Shown here one piece after another: positions 52,499 to 63,139 of a stretch of DNA of 64,000 nt. A program made the position numbers and the translations under genes. The notes below the pieces were generated by a model, which saw only the letters and a list, made by a program, of their open reading frames with translations, made no database searches and was not told the DNA's origin. Within the stretch, counting starts at the first letter, position 1, and each line of letters starts with the position of its first letter. This stretch comes from Dichetophora obliterata (taxonomy: Eukaryota > Arthropoda > Insecta > Diptera > Sciomyzidae), in the NCBI GenBank assembly GCA_963920525.1, contig OY986438.1:177749093-177813092 (forward strand). The letters are read 5' to 3'.

Positions 52499-52517
52499 AC
52501 ACACACACACACACACA
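52499..52517. repeat. (AC)n microsatellite
   Basis: About nine AC units. Confidence 0.95.
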
Positions 52518-52864
52518 TTTCTAAACATTAAAATGGCAACCAAGCAAATGACTGTCGACATTTGCGACAACGAACAGCAGACGCTCGACTCTTTTGCTTC
52601 CACAGTGCAGACAAGCGGAAAAGTGAGGAAAGGTAACCTTAAATAGACAACGACATGTAACGGTAATGCCAAGACACAGAGACTGGCTACAACAAATAAA
52701 GAAAATTTAAGAAAAAAAAAAGAAGCCAAACGAGGAGAAAAGCACCAGAAGCCAAAGCAAACAGGTAGTCAGACAAACCAACAGACAAAGCTTTAAGTGT
52801 AGCAGGTGTTATTTTTGGGGCCAAAAGAAAGACACAGCATTTCCGGTTTTTCTGCCGGCACGTA

Positions 52865-52883
52865 TGTGTGTGTGTGTGTGTGT
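52865..52883. repeat. (TG)n microsatellite
   Basis: About nine TG units; shorter TG runs follow at about 52995 and 53340. Confidence 0.95.
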
Positions 52884-54529
52884 ACACAACGATTTTTATG
52901 CCTGTTGTCAGTTATAAGATGTTGCTTCCGCCACACAAAGAATGCAACAATGGGTGCCTTTCACAAGCAAATGTATGTGATATACGTAAGCGCGTGTGTG
53001 CCTGTGTGTGTATGTGTGTATAGCGATAATTGAAGTCTTAGAGTTACGCAAGCGAAACTCAAACAAAGAACTAAAGGCTCAAAAGTTAACATCCAAGGCA
53101 GAAATCTTTAATTTCGAACAGTATAGCAACAGTGTAGTTAGTAAGAAAAAAAAGTTTCATCAAGTAATGCCTCATAACTTTCGACACAATTGTTCTTGTT
53201 GTTGTTGTTGCGACTGTTGTTTTGCCTGTTTTTGTGCTCGTCCTTGTTGTGCCTCCTCCTTCATAATATGCCTGCCTTATATTGCCTTGTTAAATTTAGC
53301 GCATAGCTAAGTTCTATTATCTATGCTACAAGCGCGAGTGTATGTGTACGAGTGTGTGTGCTTTTATAGGTATTTGTTGCTTTAACTAATTTGCATATGA
53401 AATTTGTTCGCATGTCAAAATTGCGTAAAAGGCAACATTTTACATTTTATTAGCCTGAATTAGCGAAGCTTCATGATGCGTAACCAACACCGCCTCAACT
53501 CATACTCAGCCTCAATTCTGGCACAGCGTAATTTTCATCTCTTCCATACCTGCTCTCTTCCTAGCAAGCAGCATCTTGCTATTCTATATTTCTTAAAAGG
53601 TTTATATAGCCAAGCATCTTTAAGCAATTTAAGGTTGGCATTAATTTTTGGGCCAGCTCGTCATGCTGTGAGCTTCATTAATTTTATGATTGTAGTTTAT
53701 TATTTCTTCTCATGTAATGAAGTAAAAATTTGATTTAATAAATTTTGACTTAAATTTTTATGGTACGCCTTCTCTGCTGTGGCTATATTGTGGGTGTGTG
53801 TGTGAGTGTTTGCGTTGACAGTGGGTTGTTTTTTGGTATAATACACGTACCTGTCATAATTTAAAATTTAAGCGCTTTTTTATGTTTCCAGTTATAGATT
53901 AGAAAGTATAAAGTTGTCAGCTGTAGCAGTAAATTTATTGTATGCCGCTACTTTATTTATATTATGGTAGGTACCCAACTCACTTTTTGTGGCTAAAATA
54001 CTTGCCTAAAGCATTCATAACATTAAATGACTGGATTCTGTTAAGCTACTTTGTATCAAATGGAGGTTATTTTTCGAATGAAGAGATTACTGCTTCGACC
54101 TTTACTTTCAATTCATTATTGTTATTAATGAAAAGTAGCAAAAAGATAAATTCAAATCATTTCAGATCAAAAATTTTTAGAATTTGCATAATTTTGATAT
54201 TAATTTTTATTTTAAAGAAGATATGATTTTTGAGCATTATTAAGCAAATATATATTAGCCTTTTCTTAGAATTTTTCGAAAACACAAATATGTATATGAC
54301 TAGTTAAAAACGTGAGGTTTGAGATAACACCCAACGTGTATTAATATGAGTTCAATAAGAGTACGCCGAGGTACCGCTACTTGATTGTCCTCTTTTAAGG
54401 GAGGTTTAAGGCTAACAATTTTTTGAAAATATATATATTTTTTTAATTGATTATAATTGTACAACTAATTACATGTTCAAAAATATCGATGATTCCATAT
54501 CAATTCGACTAGTTTTGAGCAAAATCTGA

Positions 54530-54945
54530 CCTGTGTGTTTCTGATTTTTTTGAAAATTTGTAGGTTAGTAGTGCCTATAAAAATAGCTTAAACTGTTCTT
54601 TTTTGGCGAAATTGTTTTTTGATTTTATTATACACTGTAAAATAAAATACAATTTGTGCATGTATTTAAATAGCTGTATCTTTGAAACCATAAGTCGTAG
54701 GGATACAAAGTGAAATATATTTTAAAGACCTTCAATGGGTCTTTTTGGTGGTGTATTAATGAAAACTGCTTTGACCTGAAATTTTCAGTCACATTTTTCA
54801 TAGTCTTCGCAACAAATTTTTTATCTTTTCAATATACTGTCTTGTTAAGGTGTCAAACGATTTCTATTTTTAATGAATTTTTAAAAAATGAATACAAAAG
54901 ATTTCATATTTTTATACCGGAAATTCCACTTTTTTAAAATATGGT
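54530..54945 (-). repeat. Dispersed repeat shared with 62175-62660 (opposite orientation)
   Basis: Shared landmarks in inverse order include ATACACTGT.AAAAT, TTTGTGCATGT, AACCATAAGT, TTTTAAAG, GGGTCTTTTTGG and CATAGTCTTCGCAACAAATT. The partner lies directly downstream of a decayed transposase gene, so this is probably the 3' end of another copy of that element. Confidence 0.75.
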
Positions 54946-55049
54946 CACTTTAAGCGAGGTCTGCATTTATAAACACTAGTCGCCGCGAGTAACTGCATGG
55001 ATATTTGAGGACTTTATTCGATTAAGCAAACACGATTTTTAACACACAG

Positions 55050-56075
55050 TAAAAAATTTGAGGGTAAAATTTGAGGTTTGCCTATTTCCAAAGCAAAATA
55101 TTCTGCTTCCAATATACCAACTACTTATTTAAACGGTGTTGGGCTAAACTTTGTTGGCAAAGTTAAAAATCTAGGATATATTATTAACTCGTCTCTTTCT
55201 TGTGAGGATCACATTAATTCTTTTGTATCTAAGGTCTACTATGCCCTTCGGAGCCTAAGATGGACCGCGTCATTTGTACCTGTTGATACTAGGAAAAAAT
55301 TAGTGATCCAGATTTTAGTGCCAATCATTTCATATTCAGATATTGTCTATAGCAAACTTGATTCCAGGTCCAAACTTAAGTTACAACAAGCTTTTAATAA
55401 CGCCGTAAGATATGTATTTGGCCTTCATAAATTTGACCGCATCAGTCACTTGAGCAGCAAAATACTCGGTTGCAATATTTTCAACCACCTTGATGCGAGG
55501 AACTGCATATTTTTGCATAAACTGTTATACACAAAGGCACCTAAATACCTTTTTGAAAAGTTACAGTTTTGTAGATCAACCAGAAATATGAACTTGATAA
55601 TTCCATTATTTAATTTTGTAAACTCCAACAGACTTTTTTTTTTGTAAACGCCGTCAGAATTTGGAACTCGCTGCCTTTAAGAATAAAATGTATTCAAAAT
55701 TATCGCAACTTTAAGTATGAAATTTTACTACACTTTTCCTAATAACTATTATTATTTTCTTCATCTTTTGGTATAAGAATAATTTTTAACTAATAATATT
55801 TTGATCAATTTGATAATTTTAATTAAATACTTAAATAATTGTATTAATCTAAATAACTTTATTCAGTTGCTTATCTTCTTGTTGATAATAATATATTAAA
55901 TCAAACTGTTAAAATTAATTTATTGACTTTAATTAAATCCTTAAGTATTTGTTTTAAACAATATGTATTTATCAGTTGTTTATAAATTGTTGTTATTATG
56001 TTATTCTTACTACATTTAAAAGCCTCTGTCTTATATGTGAACATTATTTCTTAATAAATTACAAATTACAAATAA
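55050..56075 (+). mobile_element. 5'-truncated CR1/jockey-like non-LTR fragment with ATTACAA tail
   Basis: The RT C-terminal region is followed by an AT-rich 3' UTR and a repeated ATTACAAATTACAAATAAAT tail at about 56058-56078, a typical non-LTR 3' microsatellite. The 5' end is truncated within the RT thumb at about 55050. Its subfamily differs from the two other non-LTR copies in this window. Confidence 0.8.
55078..55742 (+). pseudogene. Non-LTR RT thumb and C-terminus, one frameshift
   Basis: It reads LNGVGLNFVGKVKNLGYIIN, SLSCEDHINSFVSKVYYALR, FNNAVRYVFGLHKFDRISHL, and IFLHKLLYTKAPKYLFEKLQ. The frame breaks in a T10 run near 55636 and resumes as VNAVRIWNSLPLRIKCIQNY, ending with a stop at 55740-55742. 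The final WN.LP motif is typical of the end of these ORF2 proteins. Confidence 0.86.
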
Positions 56076-57023
56076 ATATTATCTTTTTTATAACATTTGT
56101 GTGGTATAAACTTTTTTATTCCAAATAATTTATTAATTTTATACCACTCAATATTATAAAAATAATAAAACAAATATAATTTAAAAATTTTATATGAATA
56201 TCATGTGTAAATCAAAATACATTCTGGTTCGAAAGTAAAAAATGCACCGAAATCGGGAAATTTAAAAATATAGTGGTTTGGATTGGTCTGACGAGAAAAA
56301 AGATCTGGAAAAATTTATAAGATTTGATGGTATAACTTTTAAAACTTTTAAAAAAATTATGCTCATATTTTTTACTGTGTACCAATTACTGTACACGAAT
56401 TTCACTTGCCGTAATAAACCTTTGTTTTTCTTGTCCCGCAACCTAAAGTGGAAAAATTATTTCTAAAAGTGAAAACTAGATTTTCTTATAATACTTGAGA
56501 ACGTTCCTCTAAACTTCTTACCACGTCTCCGAAAAACTTATTAAAACTGTGTCATCTGTGTTGTTTTTTTGAAATAAAGATAATTATTAAGATATAAAGT
56601 AGAAGGCCGAATAATTATCAACATTATCAACACAGATAATTATTAAGTTAATTATTTAATGTAATTTTTAATTTATTTTACACTGGTTTATTTCTGTCGC
56701 TCCGTTTTCGAGTTATTATTGCCAACTTTATTTTTTTTTAAAAAAAGTTGGTTCAAATTAAAAGCATATCTCTCCAGCACCAACTACAATAATCAAATAT
56801 ATCAAGTTAAAGCCAATAAAATTCCCTAAAAACAATGCCTTCATAATTTTCAATATATTTTGTGAGTTTTCGTCTTTTTTGCTAAAAGCCTTTATTATTT
56901 TAAAAATATAAGATATTGTAGAAGAAAATCTATTGAAAAAAATTAAAGTTGCGTTTAATTTAACGAAAGCACCAAAGTTGAGTGATTGTCTATTTATGCG
57001 TTTCGCCTTATTTTATTGTCATA
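56076..57023. other. AT-rich spacer
   Basis: No feature recognised; short AT-biased open frames only. Confidence 0.5.
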
Positions 57024-57059
57024 CTAGCTGAAACCCGGCGCGTTGCTGCCACTCTCCCT

Positions 57060-57950
57060 TGTCAAACGCCCATAAAATGTTATCAGTTAAACAGCATGTC
57101 TAAATTGAGGTCAAATACTGAATTCCGAGACTGTGCGACCTATATCCACAAAGCTTTTCGATATAACAATTTTGGGTTGTATAGGAAGTGCCACGCCCTA
57201 TTGATCACCCCTCATAGCACTTAATCAATGAAACTGCATGTGTACATGGAGGTTGAATACCGAATACCAAAACTGTTCGACATATAACTCCAAAACTATT
57301 CGATAACACAAATTTGGGTTGTATGGGAGGTGCCACTCCCCTTTCCCTACGCCCATAAAATTTCGCCAATGAAACTGCATGTGTAAATTGAGGTCGAATA
57401 CTGAATTCCGAGGCTGAGTTACCTATAACTCCGAAGCTATTCGATATCGCAAATTTGGGTTAAGTTGGTGGTGTCACACCTCCCCGACAAACTCTAAAAA
57501 AATTTATCAGTAAATCTGCATGCGTAAATTTTGGTCAAATACTGAATTCCGACGCTGTGCGACCTTGAACTCCAAAGCTATTCGATATCACAAATCTTTG
57601 TTGTATGGGAGGTGCCACTCCCCCTTGATCAACGCTCATAAAATGTAATCAATTAAATTACATGTGTACAATGAGGTCCAATACTGAATTCAAAAACTGT
57701 GCGACCTATAATCCCAAAGATTATAGGTCGCTTGATATCTTTAATTTGGGTTAAATAGGAGGTTTCACGCCCCCTTTTCGTACGCCCATAAAATTAAATT
57801 AATGAAACTGCATGTATAAATTGAGGGCGAATACTGAATTCTGACGCTGTCAACCTATAAATTCAAAGCAATTCGATATCACCAATTTGGGTTAAATGAG
57901 AGGTGCCCCTCCTCCTTGTCCAACTCCCATAAAATTTTATCACTGAAACG
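57060..57950. repeat. Tandem array, about 6 units of about 143 bp
   Basis: Each unit carries GCATGTGTAAATTGAGGTC, TACTGAATTCCGA, TGCGACCTATAACTCCAAAG, TTCGATATCACAAATTTGGG and GGGAGGTGCCAC, in that order, starting about 57116, 57258, 57396, 57540, 57683 and 57830. Confidence 0.85.
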
Positions 57951-57954
57951 GTAC

Positions 57955-58231
57955 GCTACACCTGCACAGCAAGTTTCACTATAAAAATGTGTAGAACTCC
58001 GGAATTGCCATTATTTCGAAAAAGTTGGAGTATATTTAATGCGACCACGCCCATTTTTTGTACAGTTACTGACAGTAACTATCTGAACAAAATTACTAAA
58101 TCTTAGTTTTTACGATCGAAACCGTCTGATATATATCCTTTATTTGGTTTGTGGTCGAAAGCGCAAATTTGGCTTGTATGGGAGGTACCACGCCCCCTCG
58201 TCGAAACGTTACCAAACCTCACAGGAACACT
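57955..58231. repeat. Segment duplicated at 59387-59670
   Basis: CACAGCAAGTTTCACTATAA...CGACCACGCCCATTTTTTGT...CCAAACCTCACAGGAACACT is repeated in the same orientation at 59387-59670 with scattered substitutions. Confidence 0.88.
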
Positions 58232-59360
58232 CTCCTCGGCAGACATTGTTCTGCCACAGACCACCTTACTGCCATATACGAAAATGTCAAGAAATGCAAA
58301 ATATATTCACCATTTCCAGTATAGCTGCCGAAAGTAGCCATACGCACTAAATAACCAAATTTTAGTCTAATACGATCAAAACCATGCGAAATGTAGCATT
58401 TTTGTTGTTTTGCAAGCGGTAAAAAGGGGTGCGGGAAAATATTTCCCTTGAACCATCTCGTAATCGAAACAAATCGACTGCCCAAATTTCAGCTCAATTT
58501 AGGTTAAGACTGGCGCACTTTACTTCACTCGACGCTAACTCCCTGAAAAGTGAGTTGAACTAAAGTGGGACAGGCCTATTTTTAGTGCACTTGCCGAGAG
58601 TAATTTTTGTCCAACACGATACAAACCGTTGAAATAAAACGTTTTCATTGGTTTGTGGGCAGTAAAAGGGGGGCGTGAAACCAATTTTTAGTATAGTTGC
58701 TGACAGTAACAGTACAAACTAAAGCAACATTTTAGCTCAATAGACCCAGTAGTCAATTTTAATGATTTCTCAAAAAGTGGGTGTGGGTGTGGCTATATAA
58801 CGATGACGCCTTTTTTTAGTTCAGTTGCCGAAAGTAGCCATACAAACTTAGGTATCACATGTTAGTCTCATACGGCCAAAACTGCTTGAAATATAGCATT
58901 TTCACTGATTTGTGGGCGCAAAAAGGGGGCGTGGAAACCAATTTTTCGTACAGTTACTGTCAGTAACTACACAAACCAAAGTACTAAATTTAAGTCTTAT
59001 ACGACCAAAACCGTCTGAAATAAAGCATTTTCATTTCTTTGTGGGCGGTAAAAGGGGGCGTGGAAACCCATTTTAAGCACAGTTATCGACAGTAACCGTA
59101 CATACTAAATTGCAAAATTTTAGCCTTATACGACCCAAACTGACTGAAATATAACATTTTTATTGATTTGGGGGCGGTAAAAGGAGGGTGTGGTACATTT
59201 TTCCCCTCAACCATCTCGTACCTGAAACAAATCGGCTGCCAAAATTTCAGGTCAATCGGTTTAGTAGTTTTGGAGTCTATAGACATCACACAGCCAGACA
59301 CACATCGTTTTGCTTTTTATATATATAGACATTGATTTGTGGGCGGTAAAAGTGGGCGTG
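58060..59360. repeat. Tandem array, about 8 units of about 130 bp
   Basis: Units contain CAGTTACCGACAGTAAC, TACGACCAAAACCGTCTGAA, ATAGCATTTTCATTGATTTG and GTGGGCGGTAAAAGGGGGCG. Spacing is about 130 bp in the later copies (58910, 59040, 59168) and irregular earlier. Confidence 0.82.
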
Positions 59361-59970
59361 AAAACATTTATATATAGTGACCGCCTCTTGGAGCACCTAT
59401 ACAGTAAGTTTCACTGTAAAAGTGTATAGAACTCTGGAATTGCCATGATTTCGAAAAAGTGGGCGTATTTATTTTACGACCACGCCCATTTTTTGTACAG
59501 TTACCGACAGTAACCATCTGAACAAAATTACCAAATCTTAAATTTTTACGATTGAAACCGCCTGATATATATCCTTTTTTTGGTTTGTGATCGATGGAGC
59601 AAATTTGGCTTGTATGGGAGGTACCACGCCCCCTTCTCCAATCGTTACCAAACCTCACAGGAACACTCTCAAGATGTGGCTTTATTTTCTCTGAAAATTT
59701 CATAAAGATCGGTTCAGCGGTTTTGGAGTCTATACGTGATATAGCCACATACCCACATACCCACATACCCACATACATCCATCCATTTTTATATATAAGA
59801 TAAGTAGTAAGGATTGTTGTAGGTAAACGAATTTTTTTAAAATTTTTATTGTTCCTAAGACATAAGTCAGATATTTTGAGAAAGAACACAAAAGATACAA
59901 ACAAACATGATACAATTAAACCAGGCATACGACTTAAAACGCGACCGCTGAAACGGAATTCATTAGTATG

Positions 59971-60267
59971 CTTGGTACAATAACACCAGGTAGGCTCATG
60001 ACTGAGAGTGCAACCGCCAATACTGTCAAAACGAAATAGAATACATTAATTTGCAAGGTACAAAGAAACCAAGGTAAGCTCATGACTGCGAGTGCAACCG
60101 CTGATATTATCAAAACTAAATCAAATATATTTGCTTGCATGCTACAATAAAATCAGACTGAGAGCATGACCGCCGAAACTGTTAAAGCGAAACGCTATTT
60201 TTACACTAATGACTATGAGCAGGAGAGCACAGTCAGTCGTGAGCCTACCTGTTTTTATTGTACCAAG
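59971..60267. mobile_element. TIR element (MITE) with internal repeats
   Basis: CTTGGTACAATAACACCAGG plus TAGGCTCATGACTGA at the left is inverted at the right (TCAGTCGTGAGCCTACCTG, then TTATTGTACCAAG ending 60267). The interior and left flank hold about three units of roughly 80 bp (ACCGC.GA, CTCATGACTG.GAGTGCAA). No target duplication is clear. Confidence 0.72.
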
Positions 60268-60879
60268 TCTGCAACGCTGGCAAGTTGTATTAACGAATAG
60301 AAGCAAAAACAGAGTAGAATTCTAGCATTCTAGAAAAAAACGTGACAAACAAAATAGTACAAATTAAAACAATCTACAAAATAAAATGAGTAAAAGACTG
60401 CGAGAATTTTAGACGATCTAAATATTTTCTGCTACGTGTGCGGTGAATTTACTTTCAAAAAGAATCGACTTAATTTGACGAATTCACTGCAAACGTCATA
60501 TCTTCATTATTTTGATATTGAGGATTTTTTGATATTGAGAGTGCTAACTACGAATCAGAAAATAAATTCAAAACCATTTTTGCTAAGACTTATTTTATTT
60601 ATTTAATCAAAAGTGTAACTGAGTATTCCAACTAAATGTAGAGCAAATTACCAAACAAAAAAAAAAAAATCACCGGAACGAATTTCTCTATGAATACTCC
60701 ATGAATACTTCTTTTGATAATATATTGAACATTTTGACTGAAAAAGTTTAGATGATTTAACAACATACATTTTTATACTTGGAATTGATCACATCTCTTG
60801 GTGTCACTACTATTGTGGTATTACATTTGTCTTACTTTAAGGTTTTAAGAAGTATTTTCCACTTTAATGAATCGCCAGA
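60268..60879. other. Spacer before the diverged transposase remnant
   Basis: AT-rich DNA; no feature recognised. Confidence 0.45.
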
Positions 60880-62120
60880 AATAAGTCGCGAAATGCCCGG
60901 AAAGAATGACTGAATTGCGATGGGAACTGCCGAAGTAAGAACCATAAAACAGAGAGGATTGGTTCTTTGCAATTTGAAATAAGCTCAAGCTATTTTTTAA
61001 ATGAAGCACCCAGACCTAAAAGTTCAGTTATCAAAGTTTGCTGCTTTGAGGCCTCTAAACTACATACTTGCTGGTGCTAGTGGATGGCATTCTGTTTGTA
61101 TTAGTTGCATTCATCAAAATGTGAAATAAATGATTGACGGTCAAAACTAACAAATGACGCGTTGTAGCTTAAAATTTATAAAGATTTTATTGATAACATT
61201 ATTTGCAACCCACGAAATTTTAATTGCTTTTTTCAATCATGTGATCAATTGAAAGAAATTTTTGAAAATATAATGATTGATAGTATTTGTTATTATTGTT
61301 TTTTAATCATTACTTAAATGGTTAGCTGTAGATCGATCGTACAGAAATTAATTGCACTATTCTGTATCACGTAGATGCTCACCACCGATGAAAAAGACAC
61401 GAGAAGCAATATTTTCTTCCATACAAAATTGTATTACTTCTCGTGTCTTTCTCATCATTGGTGTGCTTGTTCGTGATACAGAATAAGTGATAACAGATGT
61501 GCATACTTTCAGGCTGAACAGTTTGAGAGATATTGGGCACAGAGCAGCGTGCTTGCCTTTTATATATTAAGATAATGAACAAGTAAAATTTTTAAGTTAC
61601 GTTGCTAGTTCCGATTGCTTAAGGCACGATACAACAGCAGTGCATTTGCTTCAGCGTGGCTTAATAAAATTTCAAAAAAATAAATTGGATACAAACTAAA
61701 ATATTTTACTTCTCGGATGGAGCGGGAGCTCAATGTAAAAAAAAATTAATAAATCTGTATAAATACAATATTGATTTTTATATCCCTGCTGAATGGCATT
61801 TTTTTGCTAACTCACATGGCAAAGGTCCATGTGATGGTTTGGGAGGCACAGTTCAAAAACTTGCCACAAAGGCTAGGGTTTCAAAAAACATAATAAAATA
61901 TTGATGTTGAATTTTTTTATCAAAGCAGTACTACGAAGAAGCTACAGTGCTCGAAAAACGCTATAGTAAAGCAAAAATAATACGTGGTACTTTGACCCAA
62001 CACTCATTGATTCCAAAAGGAAAAAGAAGAATTGAAATGCGTGTAATATCCACTGCACCTACATCAAATGTAGTTACAGTTTCTAAAAATCTAAAAAAAA
62101 CAGAAAATCAAAAAATTTTT
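60880..62120 (+). pseudogene. Diverged, broken relative of the 725-residue transposase
   Basis: Broken frames read REMPGKND, KQRGLVLCNLK, VQLSKFAALRPLNYILAGAS and GWHSVCISCIHQNVK (60900-61130). These follow CPGMKDCVSV, KQKRLILCNL, SKFIELRPKWCVIAGSSGSH and CVYHQNVK of the intact protein. After a gap containing a hairpin, 61610-61900 reads LRHDTTAVHLLQRGLIKFQK, IFYFSDGAGAQCKKKLINLY and AEWHFFANSHGKGPCDGLGG, corresponding to the SDG, EW.FFA.SHGK and CDG.GG motifs. It is only moderately similar and so belongs to a separate lineage of the family. Stops and an interruption make it inactive. Confidence 0.85.
61359..61484. repeat. 126-bp hairpin (palindromic MITE)
   Basis: ATTCTGTATCACG at the left and CGTGATACAGAAT at the right. 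The arms continue with AAAGACACGAGAAG and its complement CTTCTCGTGTCTTT, leaving a loop of about 25 bp. It lies within the interrupted transposase remnant. Confidence 0.88.
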
Positions 62121-62174
62121 TTATAGATTGTTGGCTTATTTTTAATAGTTGCAGATTTATTTGAATAAAAGGTA

Positions 62175-62660
62175 CGGGATTTCCAGTAAAAATATGAAAT
62201 CTTTGTAGGAATTTTTTAAAAAATTCGTTTAAAGTAGCAATTGTTGGAATTCCATCCTAAAATTGTGTTAGAAACTTTAAAATTGATGCTTTAACACAAT
62301 ACTATATTAAAAAGATAATAAATTTGTTGCGAAGACTATGAAAAATGTGAGTGAAACTTGCAGGTTAAAAAAAAATTTCATAAAAATGCTACAAAAAAAA
62401 AATACACTACCAAAAAGACCCATTCAAAGTTTTTAAAATATATCGACCTTTTTTTCTGCACAACTTACGGTTTCACAGTTACAGCTACTTAAAAACACAT
62501 GCACTAATTGTATTTTGCAAGATTTTTTGATATTTTCACAGTGTATATCTTTACAAATAGATTTTTAATAAAAAAAAAGTACGTAGCTATAAAAATGTTT
62601 CAGGATAACTATCCCCTAAAGACTTTCAAAAATTTCAAAAATAGCGATGTCAGAAACGTA
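62175..62660 (+). repeat. Dispersed repeat shared with 54530-54945
   Basis: Inverse counterpart of 54530-54945. It follows the transposase remnant directly and is probably the 3' untranslated and terminal part of that element. Confidence 0.75.
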
Positions 62661-63139
62661 AGGGCCTAAACATAAAATCACCGATATGTGAAACCAATTT
62701 CAAATCAATCCCGTTTATAATACAGATTGTACAGCGCTTAAAACCGGGTACGCCAGAGTAACTTTAAACGCGTTTTTCTCGAAGCATACATTTTTAAAAC
62801 AACTGCAAACAAACTAGTCGACTGGCTTAAATTCCTTTTTTTTAAATTTATTTGGAGTGTGTTACATCTCTTATCAAAATTAGCGTCTTTAGAAAATATG
62901 CCGTTTTTGAAGTTTGAAGATTTTACACTCACGTTTTTTGATTTTTTTTCACTCTTTACAATTTTCTTAATTTTCCCATATTTTTATTCAATTTTGGTAG
63001 AAAATGTGCATTCAAGGGTATATTTTCGAATGTATTTTTGTTTTTTGTTTTCAGACGATGTAGAGCCGAGCTATGATGTAGCCCGATTTGTACCTTTTTT
63101 AAGCACACCAACTTCAGTGCCATCTTTATTTATAAAATA
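62661..63139. other. AT-rich spacer
   Basis: One open frame (62859-63143) is Phe/Ser-rich and AT-driven with no recognised motif. Treated as non-coding. Confidence 0.45.

Larger units (their letters stand above)
52323..54529. other. Simple-sequence-rich intron 5' of the M1 exon
   Basis: GC-richer, CA/TG-rich DNA typical of fly introns, with several microsatellites and a TTG/TGT-rich stretch at about 53190-53240. The open frames (for example 52996-53310 and 53473-53733) are low-complexity artefacts. A receptor exon shorter than about 150 bp could hide here, but I found none. Confidence 0.5.
57024..59800. repeat. Composite tandem-repeat element starting CTAGCTGAAACCCGG
   Basis: It begins CTAGCTGAAACCCGGCGCGT and ends with an (ACATACCC)n run and TTTTTATATATAAGATAAG. 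The interior consists of two kinds of tandem units and one larger duplication. All of it is rich in GGGAGGTGCCACGCCCCC or GGGGGCGTGG-like motifs. The same start motif recurs at 63140. It is a dispersed, non-coding repeat family with internal satellites; the class (retroelement-derived or Helitron-like) is unresolved. Confidence 0.75.

Noticed and set aside
52206..52514. 102-codon minus-strand frame containing the M1 exon
   Set aside because: Only 52226-52322 is coding; the upstream part is CA-rich intron and the downstream part is past the donor.
53473..53733. 86-codon open frame in the intron above the M1 exon, considered as an upstream receptor exon
   Set aside because: No S1 or amino-terminal-domain motif and it lies on the wrong (plus) strand.
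58144..58485. Overlapping open frames in the 130-bp array
   Set aside because: Frames arise from repeat units and shift between copies; no motif.
59368..59928. 186-codon minus-strand open frame
   Set aside because: It overlies the tandem array and the ACATACCC run (giving a GYVGMWVCGYV repeat); repeat-driven.
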